NCBI RefSeq assembly: GCF_040939455.1
Contig: NC_134119.1
Location: 198,501 to 262,500, forward strand
Length of the DNA: 64,000 nucleotides
Source of the DNA: Microcebus murinus
Lineage: Eukaryota; Chordata; Mammalia; Primates; Cheirogaleidae
Direction of reading: 5' to 3'
The first letter of the stretch is position 1. Each line of letters begins with the position of its first letter. Below the pieces are notes generated by a model that saw nothing but the letters and a program-made list of their open reading frames with translations, did no database searches and was not told the origin of the DNA. A program made the translations under genes and the position numbers. This document shows positions 21,027 through 40,826 of the stretch, in pieces.

Positions 21027-23377
21027 ATGCCCACCCCGCATGAGGCGGAGAAGCAGGTACGCCACGTCCCCCTCTGCCTCTGCCCCCTGGGGAGATGGGA
21101 GGGCAAGTGAGGGGCCACGAGGAGTTGGGAGACCTCTGAACACTGGAGGCCAAGGGTCCTCCCCCTGGGAGCGTGGTCGCCAGTGGGTGTGGGGGGAGGT
21201 GTGTGGTCTGGGGTGCCTGGACACTAAGGTGGCTCTGTCCTCCCCAGCACACAGGGCCAGAGGAGGCAGACCGGCCCCCCTCAATGACCAGTCATGACAC
21301 AGCCCCGCCGGCGGCCCCCAGCCGCAACCCCTGCTGCCTGTGCTGGTGCTGCTGCTGCAGCTGCTCCTGGTACGTGGGGCCCGGCTGGGTGGGAGGGGCA
21401 GGGGTAGGGCTGCACACAGCCCGGATGGGACCTTCTGGTGGCTTCTGAGGCATCCCCTGCAGGCAGGGTGCTCCTGCTACCATCCTACCCTGGGGCTGTT
21501 GGGCCCTGGTGACCCGTGGTCAGTGTCTGGCCCCCTGGGAGGCTCCTGCACGGCTCCCGCACCTGTTGTGCTGAGGACGTGCCTGGTGCTGCGTGCGCAC
21601 ACGCCCATACACTCAGCATGCCTTGTCGGTGCCGCTGTGAGCCCCTAGGCTGGGCCCTGGGCCCTGCAGTGGAACAAAGCAGGCACAGGTCCTGCAGATT
21701 GCGTGCAGTGGAGGGTTGCTGACCTGAGGCGAGAGTGAGGGAGCAGCTCACCCCAGGCGATGGAGAAGAGCTTCCCCAGCAGCCTGCTTGGCGGCAGAGG
21801 AGAGCACTGGGGCGTCTGCGTGTCTGTGAGGGCGGGAGGGGGTCCCAGATGTTAAAAGAGCTTTCTAGGAGTGTGGGGAAGCTAGTGGGCATTTCCATGC
21901 CTCGCAGAAGCGTGGCCCTGTTCGGGCTGAAGGCCCTTGGCTGTTGAGGCAATTTGGGGACCCAGGGTGGGCTCAGCTGCCCGTGAGCAACAGGCAAGAC
22001 GCGGGTGGGAGGAGTGAGTGTGTATAGTTAGGGCTCACCAGGAGCTTGGAGTGGGGGAGGCAGGAAGTTTGGGGCCTACATCTGGGGGGCAGGGGTAGGG
22101 CAGGAACTGAGCTGTCTGGACGTCTGGGTTTGAGAAGTGTGCCAGTCACCAAGCGGCCCTGGGTTGTGGATTTGGCCTGGCAGTGACAAGCACTAGGCCC
22201 CGAGTCAGGGGTCAGGCTCCAGGAACTGGCAGGTCAGACATGTGGGCCGGGGGCTCGCACCCGGCATCAGCCGACAAGACGTGCTGACTCGTCGGACCTG
22301 CGGTGTGGACCTGCGGTGTGGACGCGTGGGCGAGAGACAGACAGAGCCCATGTCAGGCTGAGAGCAGGGTCCTTGGTGGTGGGGGTGGAGCACGACAGGA
22401 GTCCCCAGGGCCTAGCGGGGACCTGGGAAGGAGGGGCAGAGGTCGTGGCCTGGGCACATTGCAGGGACAGCGACCTAGACCCTCGGGGGGACAGGCGAGG
22501 AGGGGCCGTCTCCCAGGAGGGCGTGAAAGGAGACGGTTCCAGGGGCTGCTCCCCCTGCAGCAGGTTTGCACACGTGCCAGGCACCCCGCGTCCCGTGTTT
22601 GCCTGTGTGCCGAGGGCCCGCGTGTGGCCGCAGTGGCATGTGTGTGCGTGTGGAGGCCCGTGTGTCAAGGGCAACACCACCTTCTCTCTGCCGTCAGGAA
22701 CGAAAGGCGGCGGCGAGCGTGGCAAGCCTCCCAGGAGAGCAAGCTCCAGCCCCTGCCCGGCTGCGAAGTGTGGTGAGTCCCGCAGGCCAGAGGGCGTGTG
22801 GGGGCCTCGGGCCTGAGGTGGCCTGGCCCCAAACTTGTGGCTTCCCACAGTGCCGCGCCGAGCCCCGAGGAGGTGCAGAGCTGGGCACAGTCCTTCGACA
22901 AGCTGATGCGCAGCCCGGCGGGCCGCAGTGTGTTCCGGGCCTTTCTGCGCACGGAGTACAGCGAGGAGAACATGCTCTTCTGGCTGGCCTGCGAGGAGCT
23001 GAAGGCCGAGGCCAACCAGCACGTGGTGGACGAGAAGGCGCGGCTCATCTACGAGGACTACGTGTCCATACTGTCCCCCAAGGAGGTGCGCCAATGGCCG
23101 GAAAGGGCGCGGGGGGCGGCCTGTGTCGGGCACCGCGGTGGGGGGGCACCCCTGGGCCGCCTGACCCCGGTGCCGCTTCCCGCAGGTGAGCCTGGACTCC
23201 CGTGTGCGCGAAGGCATCAATAAGAAGATGCAGGAGCCGTCCGCGCACACGTTCGACGACGCGCAGCTGCAGATCTACACGCTCATGCACCGGGACTCCT
23301 ACCCTCGCTTCCTCAGCTCCCCCACTTACCGCGCCCTGCTGCTCCGGGGGGCCTCGCAGTCTTCCTCCGAGGCCTAG
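21027..23377 (+). CDS. RGS19: RGS19 (GAIP), regulator of G-protein signalling 19, complete
   Basis: Five coding exons, 21027-21056, 21248-21369, 22698-22772, 22851-23085 and 23186-23377, give 217 aa, the human length. The protein speeds GTP hydrolysis on Gi/o/Gq alpha subunits and ends their signal. The N-terminus is MPTPHEAEKQ; the cysteine string CCLCWCCCCSCSW (about residues 39-51) is the palmitoylated membrane anchor of the RZ subfamily. The RGS domain spans about residues 90-206 and includes FRAFLRTEYSEENMLFWLACEE and HTFDDAQLQIYTLMHRDSYPRF. The C-terminus SSSEA is the PDZ ligand known to bind GIPC. Splice sites are consensus (TCCTG|GTACG, GTGTG|GTGAGT, AAGGAG|GTGCGC). The start is the only ATG in the first coding exon and matches the family. 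It shares its promoter with OPRL1, whose receptor signals through Gi. Confidence 0.97.
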
Positions 23378-24845
23378 GCTGCACACCCAGCCCCCGTGGG
23401 CAGACTCTGGGTTACCCGCACGTGTTCATGCCAGCGGGGGTGTGGCGCACACCTGAAGGCCCAGCCCAGCTGGCTGGGGTCCCCACCCTGGAGGCGTCCG
23501 GACCCCAGAGGGGAAGGTGGCACCCCTGACTCTGCCCGCAGGCCCGGCGGGAGCTCCAGGTGCAGGGTGGTGGCCTGAAGCCCCTCGCAGCCTGCGGCTG
23601 GCTGGCCAGTGCTCCTGCCTGGTGAGAGGAGCGGCCCTCCCAGGAAGCACCTTGGACCCGAGAGCCTCAAGGGGGCCTCCTCCCCCTCCCCGGGCAGCCG
23701 GAGGTGAAAACGTGCCTTTGCCGGGCGGTAGGACCTCCAGATACCTAGTTTTGTAACTAAGACCTTCCTGGTTGGACTGTCTGCACCTCAGACTCAGGCT
23801 CAAGGTGACAGGACCCAATTTTTCTTTTATATGCTCATGAACTTTAAACCTGGAAACATGTCCTTACTGTGTTTTATCTAAAAAAAAGAAAAAATGTTTT
23901 CATATTTATCTCTCTCCCCTCATCCCCACCCCAAAATAGGATGTCTTATTATTGAAGATATTTTTAAAGGAAAAGTCTCCCCTGTATTTCCAGGCTTGTG
24001 GGGAGATGAGAGAATGAGGAGTCGTCCCAGACCCGGCCTCGGCGCGGGGGCGTGGACTCTAGTGCCCGCTTGGGGGCCAGACAGAGCCCTGTGCGCCCTG
24101 CCCCGACCCACGCTCCCACTGGACACCTCAGAGCAGTGGCCCCAGCCTCCTGAGCCGTAAATGGTCACCACAGTGTGACCACAGCACCTCATGAAGGCTT
24201 GGGACGCAGTGGGACGTGCCGCCCGGACCCTGGCGGACAGGGGTCCCCAGCAGGTATCAAGGGTGTCCCCCGGAGGCAGGCCAGCAGGGAGAGTCCCTTG
24301 ATGCTGGGCACGACGCCATCTTCGTCGCGCAGGCCCCTCCAGGCAAGTGCTCACCACTCCATTGTCCCGAATTTCTGGGAAGTCAAGCAATTTGAAGCTG
24401 GAATGGGCTTACGGTCCTGAGACCACCACGCTACAGGGTGAATGCCACAAACAGACGGGATGTGGGACTAGCCATCCTGGGGGGCACTGAGCTGCCCACG
24501 CCTGAGAAGGGGGGGGCGGACGACAGGCAGGGTGGTCTAACTGAGGCCTGCAGGGGCCCCAGGTGTCTGCGTGCACACAAGGCCTCTCCTCACCTGCCTG
24601 CACAGCTCGGGGCCTGCACCACGCACGCACGGGCACAGGCAGAGCCCCCAGGTCCCTGAACCGTGAGGCAGAGGTGATCCCTCTGAGGGTCTGTCCAGCT
24701 CTTCCCCCAGCACTGACCCGCCAGGCCCAGCCCAGCGGTGCCTGACCCCAGGGACCAGTGCTGTCCAGCAGCAGCGGGGGACAGAAAGGACACAGGGGCC
24801 CTATAGGAGCAAGGGCCAAGGACAGCGAGGTGGCAAAAAGAAACA
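23378..24845. other. RGS19 3' UTR and convergent intergenic gap to TCEA2
   Basis: RGS19 and TCEA2 meet tail-to-tail here. No canonical AATAAA was found for RGS19; the A/T-rich block 23820-23985 is the most likely region for its poly(A) site. The remainder is unique. Confidence 0.5.
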
Positions 24846-24851
24846 TTTAAT
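24846..24851 (-). terminator. TCEA2: TCEA2 poly(A) signal (ATTAAA)
   Basis: ATTAAA on the minus strand (TTTAAT on plus) about 160 bp after the TCEA2 stop codon, followed in the sense direction by TGTTTCTTTTTGCC, a U-rich downstream element. Confidence 0.75.
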
Positions 24852-25007
24852 AACAAGGGAAATGAGCAGAAAGGTGCACTCCAGGCAGGCAGGGTGGGGG
24901 CAAGGTGGGCTGCCTTCGGGGGGCCTCCAGAGAGGCTGTGTCCATCCAGGACTGGGGAGGGCTGGCACTGGCCACAGCCCAGGGCTGCAGGACATCTGCA
25001 AGAGGGC

Positions 25008-33204
<8,197 letters not shown>

Positions 33205-33378
33205 CGCCTCAGGAACAGCGGCCCCCGCGCCCGCCGCGCCCGCCGCGCCCGCTTCCGCCGCCCGGCCCGGAACCCGGCCCCGGCCGCAGCCGCCTCCAGC
33301 GCCCGCCGCAGCCGACTCAGCCCCGCCGCGGGCGGCGGACCCCCGGCCCAAACCCCCGGCCCCCGCGGCCGCGCGTTG

Positions 33379-33503
33379 CATCCCGGGAAGTGTAGTTCCT
33401 GCGCCCGCCGCTCCGCCCGCCGTGCGCGCGCGCTCTCTCCGCCCCGGACCACAACTTCCAGGAGGCCCCCGCGGCGCGCACGGCCTCCTGGGAAGTGTAG
33501 TCC
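33379..33503. promoter_or_regulatory. Cluster of three ZNF143-like ACTACANNTCCCRG elements
   Basis: Minus strand: GGAACTACACTTCCCGGGAT (33400 to 33381) and GGACTACACTTCCCAGGAGG (33503 to 33484). Plus strand: ACCACAACTTCCAGGAGGCC (33448-33467). This word is a widespread mammalian promoter element attributed to ZNF143/Staf. Spacing is about 50-105 bp. Binding is inferred from motif only. Confidence 0.55.
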
Positions 33504-33789
33504 TGACGCGCCGCCAGAGCTCGCGGTCCCGGTGCCGCCCCCTTCCCCTCCCCCCACGGCCTCTCCGCTCTCTGAGCGGCCCTCAGAGCAAGGCCGGCCG
33601 GGCGCTCCCGCAACGCGCCTCAGCCCCTCCGAGCCCCGCGCCCCGGCCCGGCCGGCTGTGCCCGCGGGAAGTCCTCCCTTCCCGCTCCCGGAGCCGCGCG
33701 GAGGTCACCCGTGGGGCAGTGGCGTCTGGAGGTGCTGTGGCGTCTGGAGTGGCCGGGGCTGCGGTGACAAGGCCCCCGCCTCCGCAGTC

Positions 33790-33900
33790 AGCCAGCCCGG
33801 GTGCGGTCTGGGCTCTGCACGCGGGCTGCTCCGTGCCTCGGTGTCCCCACCGTGACATCGGGCGGGCAGTAGTGCCTGCCTCACAGGGCTGCTGTCAAGA
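33790..33900 (-). repeat. MIR-like fragment
   Basis: TGTCCCCACCGTGACATCGGG and GTAGTGCCTGCCTCACAGGGCTGCTGTCAAGA follow the MIR core order. Low certainty because of divergence and GC-rich context. Confidence 0.35.
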
Positions 33901-33910
33901 CCTGAGCTGA

Positions 33911-34239
33911 GGCCGGCGCGGTGGCTCACACCTGCAATCCTAGCACTCTGGGAGGCCGAGGCGGGCGGATCGCTCGAGGTCAGGAGTTCGAGACCAGCCT
34001 GAGCAAGAGCGAGACCCCCGTCTCTATTATAAATAGAAACAAATTAATTGGCCAACTAATACATAGAAAAAAAATTAGCCGGGCATGGTGGCGCAGGCCT
34101 GTAGTCCCAGCTACTCGGGAGGCTGAGGCAGGAGGATCGCTGAGCCCAGGAGATTGAGGTTGCTGTGAGCCAGGCTGACGCCACGGCACTCACTCTAGCC
34201 TGGGCAACAAAGCGAGACTGTCTCAAAAAAAAAAAAAAT
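33911..34239 (+). mobile_element. Alu SINE with long strepsirrhine-type linker
   Basis: GGCCGGCGCGGTGGCTCAC start, TCTATTATAAATAGAAACAAATT then AATTGGCCAACTAATACATAG linker, right arm GCCGGGCATGGTGGCGCAGG, and A-tail. Flanked by AAGACCTGAGCTGA and AAGACGTGAGCTGA, its target-site duplication. Confidence 0.95.
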
Positions 34240-34253
34240 AAGACGTGAGCTGA

Positions 34254-34777
34254 GGCGAAGGCGGTGGCTCACGCCTGTAATCCCAGCACTCTGGGAGGCC
34301 GAGGCAGGCGGATTGCGCAAGGTCAGGAGTTCGAAACCAGCCTGAGCGAGAGCGAGACCCGTCTCTACTAAAAATAGAAACAAATTAATTGGCCAACTAA
34401 AAACATATATAACATACATAATGAGTGAGATGTGCACCATCTGGGGGATGGTTATGCTGGAGACTCAGACTTGCGGGAGTAGGGGGGAAATGGGCATTTA
34501 TTGAAACCTTTAAATCTGTACCCCCATAATATGCCGAAATAAAAATAAATAAATAAATAAAATAAAATGGAAAAACTTAAAAAAATATATATATAGAGAG
34601 AGAAAAATTAACCGGGCATGGTGGCGCATGCCTGTAGTCCCAGCTACTGGGGAGGCTGAGGCAGGAGGATCACTTGAGCCCAGGAGATTGAGGTTGCTGT
34701 GAGCTAGGCTGACGCCACGGCACTCACTCTAGCCCTGCAACTGAGTGAGACTCTGTCTCCAAAAAAAGAAAAAGAAA
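34254..34777 (+). mobile_element. Alu SINE split by an L1 3' end
   Basis: The left arm (GGCGAAGGCGGTGGCTCACG..) runs to the linker at about 34400. The right arm resumes at about 34604 (TTAACCGGGCATGGTGGCGC) and ends in an A-rich tail at 34777. A third copy of AAGACGTGAGCTGA follows, so this Alu duplicated the same target site as the upstream Alu. Confidence 0.92.
34403..34585 (+). mobile_element. 5'-truncated L1 3' end nested in Alu
   Basis: ATGAGTGAGATGTGCACCATC, GGGGGATGGTTATGCTGGAG, TTTAAATCTGTACCCCCATA and ATATGCCGAAATAAAAATAAA form a LINE-1 3' UTR end with its A-rich tail. It sits inside the Alu linker and has no coding capacity. Confidence 0.8.
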
Positions 34778-34791
34778 AAGACGTGAGCTGA

Positions 34792-36845
34792 TTCGCCCCT
34801 GACAACGGGGCAGGCAACAGAGCGCAAAGACAGTCGGTCCTCTCTCTGCTGCCGTGGCTGGCCCCAGGAAGGGCAGGCGGCACGGCCAAAGGGGCTTCCC
34901 CTGCCTGGGAGGGCTGGGCAGGGGCGAGGGGCAGGGCAGCATCCCGCCTCCGCCCCCACCTCCGTAGTGCAGCCGGTGCTGGGTGGTTTGCTGGAGGGGC
35001 ACGATGTTGGGGGTCGGTGCAGACCCAGGGACTGGTGTCTATAGTGTTGTGGGGCCCATGGTCACTGAAGTTCAGACCAAGAAACTATGAGGCCAGGTGG
35101 CAGGTGGGATGGCCAGATGGCTGAGGCCGACCATGCGTTGAGCTCTCGGTGGCATGAGATATGAATAAGCTCCCTAACAGCCTAAGTGAAAAGGGAAATA
35201 TGGTCAGTTATGAGATTCGTTTTTCCCCTTATTAGTGATGGAAGAGATTCATCTTAATCATAAGGGAAAAGGATGGAATTCTTGGTAGAGAGCAAAGCTT
35301 TTCCAAGACACAAGGCTCTCTGATGGATGAACACAAGACTTCCAGTTTCCATACTGACTCTAAAAGTCTGGCCCTCGCTGTGAGCTGGGGCCTTAGCTCT
35401 GAGCCCAGCCCAACCAGGCAAGTCCTTGTGGCCAGAATCCCATGGTCCGAGCATGTGTGAAGCCTTTGAGGGTCCAGCCATACCAATAGGCTAGGAGAGG
35501 CCAGAGCCACTGACCCTTCAACCACCCTCTCCATGGCTGACAAGTAACCAACCTGGGTCCCACAAAACCAGCCCAGGAGCTGCCCTTGTGCGGAACCAGA
35601 AGGAACCCCAGAAAACATGCGTCAGAGGTCCAGGCTCCTTGTCATCCATGGGGACTCGGGACACATCCGTGGAAACAGCCCAGCCAGTGCTCAGGGACAC
35701 AGGCCTCTCCGACAGACAGGGCTGAGCTGATTCGAAGACCGCGTGAAGGCAGCCCCACCCCGAGCTGGGGGGACGTCCAGACACAGAAGCAGCCCTCCTG
35801 GGCGGGGAGCTTGACAGGCACCATGCCATCAGAGGAGTTTGTGCAGAGTTTGTGCAGGTTGTTCTGAGGCGCTGGCAGGGTGCCAGCATGCCACCCCCGA
35901 AAAAGTTGCCATCATGGAGCCAGCAGTGTGGCTGATCCCCATCTACTTTCTCCTCAGGACAGACAAGCCCAAAGTTCTGGGGAGGGAGCACACACAGACA
36001 ACTGGAATACCAGACTGAGGCCCCACCTTGACCCTGCCTGGGTCAGCCGACCCAGTGAGGGGACTTTGCATGGGGGATGCTTCTCAATATTTCGCTCATT
36101 TGAATGTTTCCATCCACAAAGGTGCCCCAGCACAGTGACTCTCAAAGCACTATCTAGAGAGCTGGTTAAGAACAAAGACCCCTGCCCCTTGCACCCCCCT
36201 CCCCAGGGTGGGTCCCTGGGGTCTTTGTCCTCTGTGATACCTCTGTGCAGGTCAGAGGTACAGGCCGCAGGGCAGCCGGGGTGCGTGAGGAACACCGGGT
36301 GCCCCGAGGAGGGAAGATGCTCAGGGGGGGTGGGGGCTGCGTTTCAGGGGTGCAGAGGGTATCCCAGGGGTTGGGAGGTGGGATAATGGTCTTAGTTTCT
36401 ATCCCAGCCCCAACAACCTCCCCCAAGTTGTGGGAAGGGACAAACGCCCTGCAGGACAAGGTCTGTCAAGACGGGGATGAGACAGAGACAGGGTCTGGGA
36501 GCTGCGGAGGGGCCAGGTAAGGCAGGAGGAGGAGTGGGATGGGGTCTCAACGGTTCAAGGGGTCAGTGCCCAACCTCCCAATGGAAAAACGACTAAGCGG
36601 GAAGACATCACCCTCTGCTTCCTGCTGACCTCTAGGGGAACATACCACTCCTTCAGTTATGAGCAAAGCCACGAGCCACATCTGGTCAGCAGGGCCCGTG
36701 GCTGACCGCAGCACAAACCACAGCTGCTTCACACCGGCGACTTTGCTTCTGACACTGCACACATCCCTGCTGCTGGGAACGGCAGTGGCCGCTCAGCCCA
36801 ACCCCACATCTTGTTTTTCAGTGAGTTAAGAAAGAGGCACTCAGA
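34792..36845. other. Intergenic sequence between TCEA2 and SOX18 (left part)
   Basis: Unique sequence of moderate GC. Open frames of up to about 170 codons show no recognisable domain. No exon supported. Confidence 0.5.
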
Positions 36846-37152
36846 GGCCGGGCGCAGTAGCTCAGGCCTATAATCCTAGCACTCTGGGAGGCCAAGGTGG
36901 GAGAACTGCTTGAGCTGAGGGGCTCAAGACCAGCCTAAGCAAAAGTAAGACCCCATCTCTACTGAAAATAGAAAAAATTAGCTGGGTGTGGTGGTGTGCA
37001 CCTGTAGTCTCAGCTACTCAGGATGCTAAGGCAGGAGGATTGCTTGAACCCAGGAGACCAGGTTGCTCCTGGGGGTGCTGTGAGCTATGATGATACCACT
37101 GCACCCTACCAGGGCAACAGAGCAAGACTCTGTCTCAAAAAACAAAAACTAA
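36846..37152 (+). mobile_element. Older Alu SINE (short linker)
   Basis: GGCCGGGCGCAGTAGCTCAGG start; linker GAAAATAGAAAAAATTAGC lacks the long insertion; right arm holds an extra GGTTGCTCCTGGGGG; tail CTCAAAAAACAAAAACTAAAAT. Likely target duplication AAGAGGCACTCAG / AAGAAGCACTCGG. Confidence 0.93.
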
Positions 37153-39964
37153 AATAAAAGAAGCACTCGGGTTTCTATGCAACACATTTTAGAAAATGTT
37201 TTCGTAACCACATGTTAAGATAATTGGTTTCCAGTATAATCCTGTGAATGCTACTGTGTGCACAGCCGCATGATGTGGCAGGACAGAAGGACATGGTACT
37301 GAGGGGAGCCCTCAGGTGAGAGCTAGCACTCTCCCGTGCTGAGCCAGACCACCTGCCATGGGCCCTTTTCCTTCTCCACGGGATGCCAGGTGGTCTTTAG
37401 GAAGGACCACAAAAGACAGAGCCCATAAGGAGCCCACTGTGTCTCTGTGGGTCTCCACGGAGGCCCACCAAGGCTGCAGACAGAGGCAGCCCCAGGTGCT
37501 GCAGCCCTGGGGGACGAGGGCTGGAAGGTCAGGGGATCCCTGCAGGGCCTGGGGGGGCCTGGCAGTGGGCCCAGCCTATTGGGCCGCCTGAGGGCATCTT
37601 GGGACCCTGATGGGATAGGTGTGGAAGGGTCAGTGGTGGCCTGGCCCATGGTAGGGCCATGACGGGGAGACAAGAGTGGACAGGACAGGTGGGGTGGGTG
37701 GCAGAGGAGGGGCTTCCTATTGGGGGCCACAGCCCCTCTGACAGGAGTCCCAACCCCTGACCTGGTCCAGCCCTGAGTGGAAGCAGCCTCTGCAGGGGGA
37801 GGGTGTAGACCCATGGGGGCAATCAGCCAGCCTGGAATCTGGTGGGGTGCCCTGCCCGTGGGTCAGCTGGTGATGCCCTCAGGGGCCTCTAGGTGGCGGG
37901 AGTGAGCCACAGACCAGCTGGCCTGGCTCCGACAAGCAAGGAAAGGCCACAGCCACCTGGCCAGGACCATGATGCAGCCAGGGCAGTGTGGCCAGTCCCA
38001 GCCAGAGGCCGCCGCTTCTGGGGCTTGTGGCACTGACCAACCCCAAAACTCCCAGCTCCACACTTGATAAGTCCCCGGTCCTGGGGTCCCTGATGAACTT
38101 CTGACCTGTGGGAACTTGCTCCGAGCGTTCCCACCCCAGCCCCCTCCGGACCTTACCGACCTTGGGAAGGAGTTTCCCCAACAAGCTGCCTGGGCCACCA
38201 GACCCTCCTGTGCCCTCAGGAAGCCTCACCCTAAAGATGACAACATCAGAACCATGGGACTCTCCTTGGGACATTCACCCCAACGGGGCGCCGTCCCTCC
38301 GGACCCCAGCTTATCCCCTCTGCCATTGAAGAACCTTCCTTGTTGGTGCATATCTGGCACGCACACGCACACACACACGTGAACTCACATGCGGAGCCAC
38401 CGTGAACTGGTTAGTGACGCATCTGTCTCCCAGGGGACACACTCAGAGGGCAAGGACCTGTGTCCCCTCTCTGCCCGGTCCCCAGCCCTGACAGCAGAGT
38501 CGGGCACCCAGTAGGTGCTCAGGAAACACATGGAGCCTGAAGGGAGGCAGGGCCTGCAGGTGGAGGGGGGACACTCCTGCTCCCTGCCATCGGGCCTGCC
38601 GTGCCCAGAGCGGGAGCCAGGACAATGTGACCTGCAGTGGGGGGCAGAGGACCCCGCCCAGGAGCCGCCACAGGGCAAGGGAGGACCCTGATCACCCTCC
38701 CAGACCCACCAGCCACCGACACCCACACCAGGCCTCCGTACCAGGAACCCCGTCTCCCTGGGGCTGAGCCCCCTTGGCTCGTCCATCAGGGTTTTGTCAC
38801 CTCCTCTGGGAAGCCCTCCACACTTGCCTTCGTGGACAGAGACACACGATCTGCCCTCAGGAGCCCTGAGGGGAAGCCGTGGCCCTCACAGGGGTGTGGG
38901 GAAAACCCCAGGGTCCACTCAACCGGGCCGGTTGCACCTTTGGCCCAGAGGTCAGCCCCCTCCCCCGTCCCAAGTCCAGGAAACATCGGAAGCTCGGGCC
39001 ATTTATTTTTCTATTTGTGTCCCCCGCCCCCTGCCTGCCCGAGCTGGCCGTGACCCCAGCGGCCGCATCCGCACTTCCCCTCTGGCCGAGGCAGGGCCAT
39101 GGTGGGAAAACTCGTGCTGCCAAACTCACACAGAGTCCCCCATGCTCCCATGACCAATGAACTGGGGCCCCCGGGGGCTGTCTCTGCACCCCACTCCACC
39201 AGCACCTCCAGCCAACCATGACCCAGCCAGTCCTGAGGTCTTGGATGCTGGCCTCTGAGGACAGGCAGGGCAGGACCAGGACTTAGGTCCAGCAAGAGTG
39301 CCCGCTGCACGTGCTAGCAACGAGGACAGGGGATGGGGACCGGACCCACCGCTCCTGGCTTTGCACGCGGCAGCCAGACCTCTGGACCTCAGTCCCACAG
39401 TCTGCAGAATGGGAAGAGGCCAGACAGGGCAGTGACTCTTGGAAAGTCCCAGCCCCGCCCAGAGCCTTGGCCCAGGCCCAGCGCCCTCCCCTGGAGGCTG
39501 TCTCAGGGAGGCAGGAGGCTTCCCCAGAGGCCAGCGGCAGCCCTGGCGGCCTGCTCCAGGCTCACTCTAACAATGCGCTTCCCCCACACAATTCCCAGAA
39601 ACGCTGCCCTCCCTGCCCTGTCAGCCCGCCAGGCTGGCGGCCACCCCGCCCTCCCCCTCCCCAGGGCCCCAGGCAGCCACGGGGTCAGGGGCTATGGAGG
39701 TCTGACTCACAGGGGGCAAAGCCAGGGTCCCCGAGGCAGTACCTCCCAGGGGCCCGGGCATGCTGGCCGGGCCCTGCCCTGCCTCCCACAGGACCAGCAG
39801 GCCTGGGAGACCCCTAGGGCGGCTGGGGGGCAGGGGGCCGAGGGCCAACCTTGGCCAGGCCCCCCTGCAGGAGCAGGGCCCCTGCCCTTCTCTGCTGGTA
39901 GCCAGTCGCCCTGCCTGCCCCACACAGACCCGTGTTCTCAGGGCCGCTGCGGGAGGCCATGGAA

Positions 39965-40215
39965 GCCAACTTGGATCACACTCCTCCACTCAAAACCCTC
40001 CCGAGTTCCCAAGTCCTACTCAGACGAAAAGGCAAGACCCTCCCAGATCCTGCTCCATTCCCCCTCAGCACTCACACTGGCTGCCTGCCCACAGCAGGCT
40101 TCCCTGCCCCAGGGCCTTGCCACGTGCCCCTCCCGCTATCCAGAGGATCCCCTGTCCCCTCAGTATTTCCTTCAGGGGCTGCCTCAAAAGTCACCTCATG
40201 AAAGAACAGGCAGTC
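39965..40215 (+). repeat. L2-like ancient LINE fragment
   Basis: CACTCAAAACCCTCCCGAG, GGCTTCCCTGCCCCAGGGCC, CCCTCAGTATTTCCTTCAGG and AAAAGTCACCTCATGAAAGA follow the order of the L2 3' end. Diverged. Confidence 0.45.
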
Positions 40216-40728
40216 AGCGCCCCCAAACAGACCCATTCCTATACCTGGCGCCCCAAATGCTGACTTGTGTGTAGAGACGTTGACTGTCTCTCCGCACAAG
40301 AATGGAAGCCTCGGCTGGGCAGGGACTTGGTCTGTTTTGCTCTCGGCCAAATTCCTGGAATAGGGCTTGGTGCACAACAGGCGCTCAGTAACAAACAAGT
40401 ACGTGGACCGATAACTCCCGTCCCTGCACAAGACAGGGCGGGTGACCCCCAAGGACACAGACCTGCTCCTCCAGCCCATTTGGTAGCCCTAGCCGGTTGG
40501 ACTACCAAAGCCACTTGTCACCAGAGCCAGGACAAGCAACAGAAAAGAAACGCACAGCTGCTTCCAGCCCTGAAGAGCTGCAGCCAGGTGGGCAGGTGCC
40601 CCCTGAGGGGGCCATCTCCTGTCCTGCCCTCCCCCCAGCCGCTGTTTCCCAGTCTGGCAGGGAGGGAGGGGCCGGGCCAGCCCAGGGCAGGGAAGCCGGT
40701 GGGCTTTGCCTTCCAGGGGCCCTGGGTA

Positions 40729-40826
40729 CAGAGCGTGCCAACACACCCCACCGTGCAGGGCACACGGAGCGCTCTACCAGAGCGTGCCAACACACCCCAC
40801 CGTGCAGGGCACACAGAGCGCTCCCC
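40729..40826 (+). repeat. Two-copy 49-bp tandem duplication
   Basis: CAGAGCGTGCCAACACACCC..GGGCACACGGAGCGCTC is followed 49 bp later by the same text with one change (CACACAGAGCGCTC). Near identity points to a recent duplication or a small VNTR. Confidence 0.9.

Noticed and set aside
39333..40274. 313-codon open frame between TCEA2 and SOX18
   Set aside because: Runs through an L2-like fragment, no domain, low-complexity Pro/Ser content.
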